A stretch of DNA of 10,060 nucleotides, from assembly GCA_026770595.1 (NCBI GenBank), contig MU633815.1, positions 12,645 through 22,704 of the forward strand, given 5' to 3'. A program made the translations under genes and the position numbers. The DNA comes from Ochromonadaceae sp. CCMP2298. Its lineage: Eukaryota; Sar; Synurophyceae; Ochromonadales; Ochromonadaceae. The notes beneath the pieces are model-generated. The model had not been told where the DNA came from. It ran no database searches and saw only the letters and a program-made list of their open reading frames with translations. Shown one piece after another: positions 1 to 7,612 of this stretch (positions are counted from its first letter, which is position 1; every line of letters starts with the position of its first letter).

Positions 1-36
1 TATGTATGTATGTATGTATGTATGTATGTATGCATG
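1..36. repeat. (TATG)n microsatellite
   Basis: About eight uninterrupted TATG tetranucleotides, followed by one imperfect copy (TGCATG). The window edge cuts the tract, so its full length is unknown. It lies in the presumed intron upstream of the RRM exon. Confidence 0.9.
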
Positions 37-246
37 TCTCCCTTGTACCATCGGCTTTAACGCGTACCCTACCCAACACAATCCCCTTTCCCCCTCCACT
101 ACCGCCCGCTGCACCCCCTCCCACCACCCACTGCCACCACCTCCCCTCCCCACCTCCCCCCCACTCCCACCTCCCCACCTCCCCTCCTCCCCACCTCCCC
201 ACCTTCCCTCCCCCCCAACTACCCACTACCCCCACCTCCCCCCTAG
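1..246 (+). other. 3' part of an intron of the RRM gene
   Basis: The stretch ends in CCCTAG at 241-246, directly before sequence that encodes the middle of an RRM, so it reads as intron with the acceptor AG at 245-246. It opens with a tetranucleotide microsatellite. From about 78 it is C-rich, and 134-245 contains no G at all. The frame stays open through it, but the translation is only Pro/Ser/Thr low complexity, which is why I do not extend the exon upstream. The donor lies outside the window. No gene is visible in the stretch. Confidence 0.7.
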
Positions 247-2456
247 CTGAGTTCAAGTCCTTCTTTGATCGCTATGGCAAGGTAGTGAGTGCAGAAGTGA
301 TGTTCAACAGAGAGACGCACAAGTCTAGGGGCTTCGGCTTCATAGTGTTCGAGCTGGAGAGGAGTGCGATAGAGGTGTGCAGAGCCAAAGAGCATGTGAT
401 TGACGGCAAAGTGGTGAGTGCTCCCTCCTCTGTCCTGCTGATGCCTAACACCTCTCTGTTCTACGGCTTTGCTTCTGCTACTTCTGCCGCTGCTGCTACT
501 ACTACTACTGCTACTGCTGCTAATCTGCTCCTCAACTGCTTCTGATCTAATACCGCTACCACCGCCACTGTCCCTCAGGTGGAGGTGAAACGCGCTATCC
601 CCCGCTCCAAGCTGCCCGCAGGCACCCCCTCCTCCTGCTTTGCCTCCCTGAAGCTGAGTTACGACTCTCCAGACATCATACCCGCCACTATCACTACTGC
701 CACGGGTAATACTGGTGCGAATACGGGTACAGGTACAAATATAGGAAACAGGGGCACAGGCCCAGGCACGGGCACAAATACAGCAAAGGCGCCACCATCC
801 CCTTCTAGAGTGAGCGCCTCTGCATCTGCCCCTGCTTCTGTCTCTGCCTCTGCTTCGAGAGCCAGGGGTAAGGCCGCTGCCTCTGGGACTGGGAGTACAA
901 ATAGGAATACGAGTACTGGAAGTGGAGCTGGAAGTAGGACGAATGGGACTGTGATTGGGACTGTGAATGGGAGTGACAGTGGGAGTGGGAGCAGTGCTGT
1001 CTTTGCCTCTGCCTCCAAAGCCCGCGCCTCTGCCTCCACCTCCTATGCAGCGGCGCTCAAGATGGGCACGAAGGATGACACAAGCAATGGTCAAGCCTCC
1101 GCACCCGTACCCACACCCACCTCTGCAACTGCCTCTGCCCCCGTTGCTCCGGCTGCTCCAGCCCCTGCTGGGAATATGGGCACCCCCGCCCCCGCCTCCG
1201 CCCCCGCCCCCGCCCCCGCCTCTACTGCCCCCGCGGTCCCTGGCACCGCTGACGTGGCCGCTGACGCGATTGGGCTGCCGGGCCTCGTGGGTATGGCATG
1301 GGATCTGGGGTACGGGCAGGGACAGGAGCAGGGACAGGGGCAGGGACAGGGGGGTGTCCCCAAGCTTGCAGACGAGGCTCGGACCTCCCTGGTGCTCCCT
1401 CTGACCTCCACCACTCTGCACTTCGCACAGGAAGGGCCGTGGAAGGGCGTGGGCCCCCTCCCCTCCCTTTCCTCCCTCCCCTCCCTCCCCTCTGACGTCG
1501 GATTCGCTTTGCCCGAGGGGGCCGTTGGAATGGGCATGGGAGTCGGAATGGGTTTGGGAATAGGGGGCGGCCCCTTTGACGGGGGCATTTTTGGTGGGGC
1601 TGGGGCGTGGCCGACAGTCACTGGGAGCGGGGGCACGCAGGAGCAGATGCAAGAGATGCAGCAGCAAATGCAGGCACAGATGCAGGCACAGATGGCGCAC
1701 CAGATGCAGATGCAGATGCACATGCAGATGGTGCAGATGCAGATGATGGGAGATATGGGACAGGGGGGACAGGGGGGACAGGATATTGCGGCGCAGGTGA
1801 TGCAGAGACAGTTTATGCTGAACATGGGCGGCATGCAAGGTATGCCTGGCATGCCTGGGATGATGTTCATGCCTCCTGGTGCCCCACCCTTGGGCTTCCC
1901 GGGTGCCCAGGGTCAAGGACAGGGACAGGTGCAGGGTCATCAGGGTCATGGGCAGGGTCAGGGGCAGCAGCAGTTCCTGATGAATCAGCAGTACCCGTAC
2001 ATGCCAGAGGCAAACGCATTCATGAATGGGGCCACCCTTCAGCAACAGCAGCATAGTAATAGCCAACAGAGCGGCATGGTTTTCATGCCCCAACAACAGC
2101 AGCAGCATACTAACCATCAGCAGCAGGGGCAGATGCTGGGACAGATGCAGGGACAGCAGGGACAGATGCAGGGACAGCAGGGGCAGATGCAGGCCTCCTT
2201 TGCCCAGCAAATCATGCAGATGCAGGGGCAGGCGCAGGCACAAGCAATTGCACAGGCCATGCGCAAGCCCGGGGAGAGCATGGGTGTCAGCGTCGGTGGT
2301 GGCATCGGTGGTGGGGGCGGTGGGGGGGCGGCAATCAGCACAGAAGGGGATGACTTTTTCCAGTTTTCTAGTTTTTCTAGTCCTAACCCTTTCCCAGGGC
2401 TGAATCTGGATAGCCCCGAGTTCAAGCCGCAGTCGGAGGCATGGGGGGGGCGGTGA
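247..2456 (+). CDS. RRM RNA-binding protein with Gln/Met/Gly-rich prion-like tail (5' partial)
   Basis: Exons are 247-413 and 579-2456 (TGA at 2454-2456), joined in phase 0; about 680 residues are visible. The first exon begins inside an RRM: helix 1 (EFKSFFDRYG), then RNP1 at 321-350 reading KSRGFGFIVF. The splice restores the last strand as GKV/VEVKRAIPRSK, which closely resembles RRMs of the Musashi/DAZAP1/hnRNP A-B type. RNP2 must lie in an upstream exon. After the RRM come about 590 low-complexity residues: Gly/Thr/Asn and Ala/Ser repeats, an Ala/Pro block, an acid-poor Gly block, then Gln-Met repeats (1645-1750, 2115-2240) and poly-Gly. The extreme C-terminus (2347-2440) is rich in Phe, Ser, Pro and Asp and resembles a short linear motif. 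Family knowledge suggests mRNA binding in nucleus or cytoplasm, and the tail suggests condensate formation. That role, and the absence of further introns within 579-2456, are inferred. No upstream RRM can be excluded. Confidence 0.85.
414..578 (+). other. Intron in the RRM gene (phase 0, 165 nt)
   Basis: The donor GTGAGT is at 414-419 and the acceptor TCCCTCAG ends at 578. Removing it joins GKV to VEVKRAIPRSK, the expected end of an RRM. The reading frame is closed within the intron (TGA at 543-545). The intron contains CTA/CTG trinucleotide runs at 475-530, which would encode poly-Ala or poly-Thr if read. Confidence 0.9.
1645..2240 (+). repeat. CAG/ATGCAG-type coding minisatellites
   Basis: Within the RRM gene's last exon, short units such as CAGATG and GGGACAGATGCA recur, notably at 1645-1750 and 2137-2195. 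They keep the frame and encode Gln-Met and GQMQGQQ repeats. Units are imperfect. This is the source of the prion-like composition. Confidence 0.8.
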
Positions 2457-2988
2457 CATGCTGATGTCAACTGTGGGATGGTAGCGGTAGCGGTAGCGGA
2501 GAGGACTAGGCTGCAGGCTTGTCAGATGTCAATGCATGGCAAAATGCCACACAGGAGGGCTGCATATCAACAGCTGAATAGACATAGCAATAACAGCTAA
2601 ATAACAAGCAATAGAGCAATAATAGCTGCATAGCAATATAGCAACATATCGAGAGAGCTGCGAGCCACACAGCATATCTCAAGCAGTAGGGAAGTTAGCG
2701 AGCAGACACAGCGGGCCTTTTTGTGAATATATTGTACGCACGCGCAGCAGCCGCTAGACTCCCACAACTTGTGTATGGGATAAATCAATTAAACAGTTAA
2801 ACACTTTAAAGGGATTAGGACAACACCAGACTACTGGCAGAGCAAGCGTCCCCATCCTCAGACTCCTGCTCCTTCCAAGTCTCCTTCAAGTCCCCAAACT
2901 CTCCGCCATCCAACGGCCGCTCAACAGCTCAACAATAATTCGATTTTCAACGATAATTCGATGGGAGTACCTGTATGATGATCTTCCA
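2457..2988. other. Gene spacer: presumed 3' UTR and intergenic sequence
   Basis: No credible coding sequence. It contains three tandem GTAGCG units (2481-2499) just after the RRM gene's stop. An A-rich stretch with many AGCAATA-like words follows (2575-2650). A 15-nt direct repeat with one mismatch (CAACAATAATTCGAT / CAACGATAATTCGAT) lies at 2930-2944 and 2948-2962, next to the MITE-like element. I see no canonical AATAAA. The RRM transcript presumably ends in the A-rich part. Confidence 0.6.
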
Positions 2989-3011
2989 TAAGCGGGCTGC
3001 ACATCCGCCCC

Positions 3012-3037
3012 CAGGTGGTAGCATTTGCTCCCACCTG
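3012..3037. repeat. Hairpin inside left arm of the MITE-like element
   Basis: Stem CAGGTGGTAGC, loop ATTT, stem GCTCCCACCTG: 11 bp with one mismatch. It is the counterpart of the perfect hairpin in the right arm. Confidence 0.75.
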
Positions 3038-3176
3038 AGTTTTGGCGTTTCTCTCCAATGCCTGCGCTCTGACTGCGCCTAAATAGGTGAAACAAGGGGT
3101 CAAACGTTTCCCAAAACCCATGTTTGGCGGGAGGTGGCACCTGCTGGGATAAATTGCAAAAAGTGGGTTTTTGACT

Positions 3177-3202
3177 CAGGTGGGAGCGTTTGCTCCCACC
3201 TG
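3177..3202. repeat. Perfect hairpin inside right arm of the MITE-like element
   Basis: Stem CAGGTGGGAGC, loop GTTT, stem GCTCCCACCTG: 11 bp with no mismatch. Being self-complementary, it is the subterminal palindrome of the element's inverted repeat. Confidence 0.85.
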
Positions 3203-3225
3203 GGGGCGGATGTGCAGCCCGCTTA

Positions 3226-3393
3226 TTGGTTCCATTGGCACTGCCATTGCCAGTGCCAGGGCGCGTCTATCTGTCACAGTTGCTGCATTGATCTGTCTAT
3301 CTGCCCCTGTGGGTCACCTTCCAGCATGAATCCGTTCTGCTCGCCTGCCTAGCGCCCACGCGCTGAGACTGGCTCTCATCTCAGACGACCACA
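3226..3393 (+). promoter_or_regulatory. Upstream region of the GT41 gene, with CCAAT-type boxes
   Basis: ATTGG, the complement of CCAAT, occurs at 3225-3229 and 3234-3238, about 160 nt before the start codon. An 8-bp perfect hairpin (TGGCACTG / CAGTGCCA, 7-nt loop) lies at 3236-3258. No TATA box is evident. A CATCTCAG at 3377-3384 resembles a 3' splice site, so an untranslated or coding exon further upstream cannot be excluded. Promoter function is inferred from position only. Confidence 0.3.
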
Positions 3394-4941
3394 ATGATTC
3401 TAAACTGGCTGTTCCTGCTCCTGCTGGGGGTGCGCGGTCTTGAGGATAGCTTCCTGGCACGCGAACAGGCGCTTTCCGACTACTCAGCGGGCCGCTTAGC
3501 GCTACTGGCGGACGTGGGACAGGCCGAGGCGAGGCTGCTGGCCAGCTTCCGGGCCGTGCCTACCGCACACGCAGCTCGCCTGCTCTCCTGGCTGTGCGAG
3601 ATGAGCGGGGACGCGGCGGGGGCGCAGCGGTGGCAGGCGCTGTATGCGCAGCTCGAGCAGCCGGCAGTCTTGCGGGGCGTGCTGGGCGGCATCTCGCAGC
3701 ACCACGCTGGCCGTTACACTCAGGCCATGGCGAGCTACCGAGAAGCTTTAGGGGCAGACGCAGACTCTGTCGACGCTTTGTTCCATATGGGTCTGGCGCA
3801 GCAAGCCGCGGGGGCGGTACAGCGGGCAGCAGAGTGGTATACACGTGCACTGGCGAGGGAGCCACACCACGGTCGGTCGCTGCTCAATCTCGCAACTCTG
3901 CACCACAAGTACGGCGACCTTGACGAAGCACTGTACTGGTACCGCCGCGGCTTGGATGTTTTCGAGGCCTACGGCAGGGCGGGGGGCGGGCCCGGGGAGG
4001 GAGTTTACTTCCTGCACCCACACCGCTCTATGCTCCTATACAACCTAGGGGTGTTGCTCTTCCAGCAGGCGCGTTTGCAGCAGGCCCTTGACGCCATTGT
4101 GCAGCTGCTGGACCTGCTCCTGCCGGCTACGGAGGTTCTGGGGGTGGGGCCGGTGTACAGGGACTATGCGCACCTGTACACGCCGCGCAGCAGCGGTAGC
4201 ATCAGTGGTAAGAGGACAGTCAATAGAGGCCGAAGGGGGGCAGATGCGGGACAGGCAGTGGCAGAGACAGAGGCAGAGGAGGTGTCCGCGGTGGTGTGGG
4301 AGGTGCAGCAGACAGTGGCAACAGCCCTAGGCACTCTGTTCAAAGTGAGGTGCGCTGCGGGTCAGTGGGCGCATTGGGAGGAGCTGGTGGACAGGCTGCT
4401 GGGCGCTACGCTGGAGGGGGTCAGATACAACGCCCGCAAGGTACAGGCCCAGATGCAGATGCAGGCACAGGGAGGCGGCGAGAGGCAAGAGCAGGGGCAA
4501 GAGGGGCAAGAGGGGCAAGAGTGGCCAAGACAGGAGAGCGGTGAAGGGGAGGGGGAGGGCGGGGAGGCAATGCCTTCCTTCCTGGGCCCTTTGCTGCCCT
4601 TCGACACGCTTATGCTGCCCGTATCTTTAAGCGACAGACTCGCCGTGGCCGCAGCAGCCTCCAGCGCCTACCGACACACGCCTTTCGTACCATACCCCAC
4701 ATCCACACACACATCCAACGCCAGCTCCAGCCCCGCCGCCCCTACCGATACTGATCCCGCCCTCTCTGAATCTGCTTCTGGCTCTGCCTCTGCCTCTGGC
4801 TCTGGTGCGGCGTGTGTGGGTTCTGAGGAGTGTGGCTGTGCGTGTGCGGGCAGTGTGTTGCGAGTGGGTTTTCTGAGTTTCGACTTTAACGACCACCCCA
4901 CCGCGCACCTGGTGGAAGCCATATTTAGGTCGGTGAGAAAG

Positions 4942-4974
<33 letters not shown>

Positions 4975-7297
4975 ACAGAGGTGCAAGCAGAGGTGCAGAC
5001 AGAGGGACAGGCGGATAGCAATAGTACTACAGATGCCTGCACGTCTAAATGCACATGCACATGTAAGGGTGCGGCTGCAGGTGCAGGTGGGAGTGCGCAT
5101 GCGGGTGTATTCGGCTCCGTGCAGTTGATAGTCTTCAGCTACGGCAAGGACGACGGCTCCGTGTACCGCCAAGACCTGCAGTCTCTAGCACACGAGTTCG
5201 TCGATCTATCTGCCCTATCTTTCGCGCAGGCGGGTGCGCAGATCCGACTACGCAAAGTGGATGTGCTTCTGGACCTGCAGTTGCACACATTAGGCAGCCG
5301 ACTGGAAATATCTGCCTCGGGCGCTGCCCCCTGTTTGGTCAACTACCTGGTCTACCCGGGCACCTCTGGGGCTGCATTCATGCACTACCTACTAGCAGAC
5401 AGAGTCACAGTACCCGCCGAGCATGCAAGACACTATTCGGAGGCGCTGCTATTGCTACCGCCCAGCTATCAGATCTCCACGTACGACAGATACCCTCTGG
5501 GGGCCAGTCCCGCAGCCAGGGCCCTCCAGCGCGCGGAGCTGGGCAGCGGAGCAGGGGCAGAGACTGGAGTGAGAGCAGGAGCGGTGACAGGGGAACGGGC
5601 AGGAGCAGGGGTGGAGGCAGAGGTGGGAGCTGGAGCAGGGACAGAGGCAGTGGCGATGGAGGCGCTGCACAGCCCCCCCCTGTCCCCCCTCCAGTACCAT
5701 CACGCCCTGCTGCGGCAGAGGCTGCATCTGCGCCTGCAGAACGGGCTGCCGGCGGACCTGCGCGTGACCGTCTTCTGCAATTTCAACAAGGGCTCCAAGA
5801 TCGACCCGCACTCCTTCGCGCTCTGGATGGGGGTAAGCATTGAGAGCTGAGATATTGAAGATGGCATCTGATATATGGGAGATGAGAGATGAGAGATAAT
5901 ATATAGGAGATATTATATTGGAAAGGAGATATGGGACCTATTTTCTATGAATACAGAAGCCCCTACAATCTGAAACCCCTTCCGTTATATGGGTTATAAG
6001 CTAATCTTCCCATTGTCTCTTTATCAGGTTCTTCGAAGGGTCCCCCACTCCGTGCTGTGGCTACTCGACCCGCACAGCGCATCACACAGAGCGACACAAG
6101 ACAGTGCCGACCAACGCTCTTCGACCGGCTCTGACCCCACCCACACGGGCACAGGCACCAACACCAGCACAACCAGCACCACCACAACAACCAGCAGCAG
6201 CGGGCGAGATGCACTGCTGGCTGCGGCTGCCCACTTCGGCGTGGCACCGGACCGCCTGCATTTCGCAGGGCGCGCCGCCAAAACTGCGCACATCGAGCGA
6301 CACGCAGCGGCGGATTTGTTCCTGGACACGCTGGTCTACGGTGCCCACTCTACTGCCACGGATGCTCTGAGAGGGGTGAGTGATATATGATATGTGCTAT
6401 GCGTGATTGAGACGTGGCTGAGACGTGATACATGAATGAGTATTGATGGTGCATCTAGCGTGAATAAATGCTGATCGTGAATACCGGCACCAGCATACAA
6501 TGTATTCCATATTCTACCATCGCGTTGAGCGCCGTGCCTACCACTTATAAAACGAATGCGATGTATCTATGCTCGACGAACTCCCTCGTATTGTCACTCC
6601 GAGTCCAGCTCTAACCCCCCTATCCAACGTTGCTTACCCTCTCTTCCTCTCCCTCTCCCCCCCTTCTCTCCCTTCCTTCCTCTCTCTCCCTCTTTCTGAG
6701 CAGGGTTTGGCGGTCCTCACGCTGCTAGGAGAGTCCTTCCCCAACCGAGTGGCGGCCTCGCTGCTGCACTCACTGGACGGATCTGGTGGGGGCAATGGAG
6801 CCGGGGTCAGCGGGGGCGGGGGCAATGGGGACGGGGACAGCGGGGCCAGGGACAGCGGGGTTGGCGGGGGCAAGGGCCTGGCGGATGTGTTGGTGGTGCA
6901 CTCGCTGCGAGATTTTGAAGACACTGCGGTGCGGATCGCAGGCAGAGGGAGCCGCCGCGGCGGGAGCAGTGGGAGTGGTAGCAGTGGGAGCAGTGGGAGC
7001 AGTGGGGACAGCAGCCAGACAAACAGTGGCGGTGGCGACAGTGGCGGTGGCGACAGTGGCGGTAGTGGCTATGGAGGCGGCAGCAGTGCCACTCTGGCTC
7101 GCTGGCTGGACTCCTGCATCTCTCAGCGCAGGGGCCTGTTCGACGCTGATGCTAATGTGCGCGTGTTCCTGAGAGCGGTGCAGGCTCTGCACGAGGAGGA
7201 CAACCTGCACTGGGGACAGGAGGGACAGGAGAGGGGGGGGCAGGGGGGGTTGGTAGTGGGCAGCGCACGCAGGCGCCGACACTTGCTTGTGCAGTAG
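3394..7297 (+). CDS. GT41 O-GlcNAc-transferase-type glycosyltransferase with TPRs and apparent signal peptide
   Basis: Exons 3394-5832, 6028-6375 and 6704-7297 (TAG) join in phase 0 to give 1126 residues. The family transfers GlcNAc from UDP-GlcNAc to Ser/Thr. The start has A at -3 and an in-frame TGA at 3364-3366. Residues 1-15 (MILNWLFLLLLGVRG) look like a signal peptide. About four TPRs follow at 93-246. The N-lobe begins at 490 with RVGFLSFDFNDHPTAHL (His501), and YPGTSG is at 654-659. The C-lobe has NFNKGSKIDP (Lys802), then VLRRVPHSVLWLL across the first splice. Lys898, His901, His920 and Asp925 follow, in the same local pattern as the nucleotide-binding and active-site residues of human OGT; Ser921 replaces Thr. 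Exon 3 opens with GLAVLTLLGESFPNRVAAS. Low-complexity inserts lie at about 270-300, 350-380, 430-480, 515-550, 710-755, 845-865 and 945-1050. The HPTxHL and NRVAAS motifs favour OGT/SECRET AGENT over SPINDLY. An active fold is likely. Secretory targeting would be atypical, and an upstream exon would undo it. Confidence 0.88.
4488..4525 (+). repeat. 9-nt coding repeat (GQE units)
   Basis: GGGGCAAGA-type units repeat in frame within exon 1 of the GT41 gene and encode Gly-Gln-Glu repeats in the linker before the catalytic domain. Confidence 0.75.
4944..4978 (+). repeat. (CAGGCA)n coding repeat
   Basis: About five CAGGCA hexamers encode alternating Gln-Ala. They form the core of an insertion in the N-lobe of the glycosyltransferase, shortly after the HPTAHL motif. 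Confidence 0.85.
5833..6027 (+). other. Intron 1 of the GT41 gene (phase 0, 195 nt)
   Basis: The donor GTAAGC is at 5833 and the acceptor TTTATCAG ends at 6027. Removal joins FALWMG to VLRRVPHSVLWLL, matching the uninterrupted C-lobe helix of GT41 enzymes. The intron is AT-rich, with GAGAT-type repeats at 5863-5930, and is unlike the flanking GC-rich exons. Confidence 0.93.
6376..6703 (+). other. Intron 2 of the GT41 gene (phase 0, 328 nt)
   Basis: The donor GTGAGT is at 6376 and the acceptor GAGCAG ends at 6703. Removal gives DALRG/GLAVLTL, the expected family motif. The 3' end carries an uninterrupted 61-nt pyrimidine tract (6637-6697), far longer than a normal polypyrimidine tract. Confidence 0.93.
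6961..7070 (+). repeat. Gly/Ser coding minisatellites in GT41 exon 3
   Basis: Two adjoining arrays are present: GGGAGCAGT-type 9-nt units (6961-7008) and GGTGGCGACAGT-type 12-nt units (7026-7062). Both are in frame and encode Gly/Ser and Gly/Asp/Ser. They sit in a loop between conserved C-lobe segments. Confidence 0.8.
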
Positions 7298-7612
7298 GGC
7301 AGAGGGCCTGAGGGATAGGATGCATTTTTGTATTTAGTGTATATGTGTAACAGCTGCATAGTGGGCAGACAGCACGTGTAGAGCAGAAGCGATACGGCGC
7401 AGTACATGCAAGGTATCAGGGATGACTTATGATGTGTTTGCATGCTGTGTATTATTCTATGGATTCCAATATCTTTGAAAACTGTGTCCACTTTACTGTG
7501 TTAACTGTGATGACTACCGGGTACTCTCAGGAGGTGCTCAAAAAATGCAAAACAGGGAAAACGGTTGTGAAGCATCCTTAAGTCACTGTGGCATCTGCAA
7601 GGCAGTAAGATA
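7298..7612. other. Convergent intergenic region
   Basis: This lies between the stop of the GT41 gene (+) and the likely stop of the secreted-protein gene (-). It has no coding signal beyond the - strand extension that would be read without the frameshift correction (to TAA at 7501-7503). It should contain both transcripts' 3' ends. TGTAAC at 7346-7351 resembles the TGTAA poly(A) signal of some green algae, but one occurrence proves little. Confidence 0.5.

Larger units (their letters stand above)
2989..3225. mobile_element. MITE-like element with long terminal inverted repeats
   Basis: Two 53-nt arms, 2988-3040 and 3174-3226, are reverse complements with about four mismatches; the ends read AGCGGGCTGCACATCCGCCC and its complement. 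TA dinucleotides at 2989-2990 and 3224-3225 could be the target duplication of a Tc1/mariner-type insertion, but they are also part of the palindrome and so are weak evidence. The 133-nt interior has no coding capacity, as expected of a non-autonomous element. Each arm also contains its own hairpin. A fold-back element of another class is possible. No transposase is present in the window. Confidence 0.6.

Noticed and set aside
243-2459. A 738-codon open frame on the - strand opposite the RRM gene
   Set aside because: It is the complement of a GC-rich repeat-laden exon in which stop codons are rare on both strands. Its translation is Leu/His and Gly/Arg low complexity, it crosses the intron at 414-578, and it has no domain.
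2886-3140. Small open frames on the - strand around the MITE-like element
   Set aside because: They overlap the inverted-repeat arms, have no recognisable domain, and the element itself looks non-coding.
4627-5172. Cys/Leu-rich - strand open frames inside GT41 exon 1
   Set aside because: They are shadows of the repeat-rich GT41 coding sequence; the + strand has conserved catalytic motifs.
7565-7597. A 3' splice site on the - strand (CTAAT ... TTACTGCCTTGCAG) at the end of the Ser-rich gene
   Set aside because: It looks good as an acceptor and branch point, but I find no strong donor upstream, and the Ser/Gly-rich frame already reaches a stop at 7613-7615. I treat it as chance or 3' UTR.
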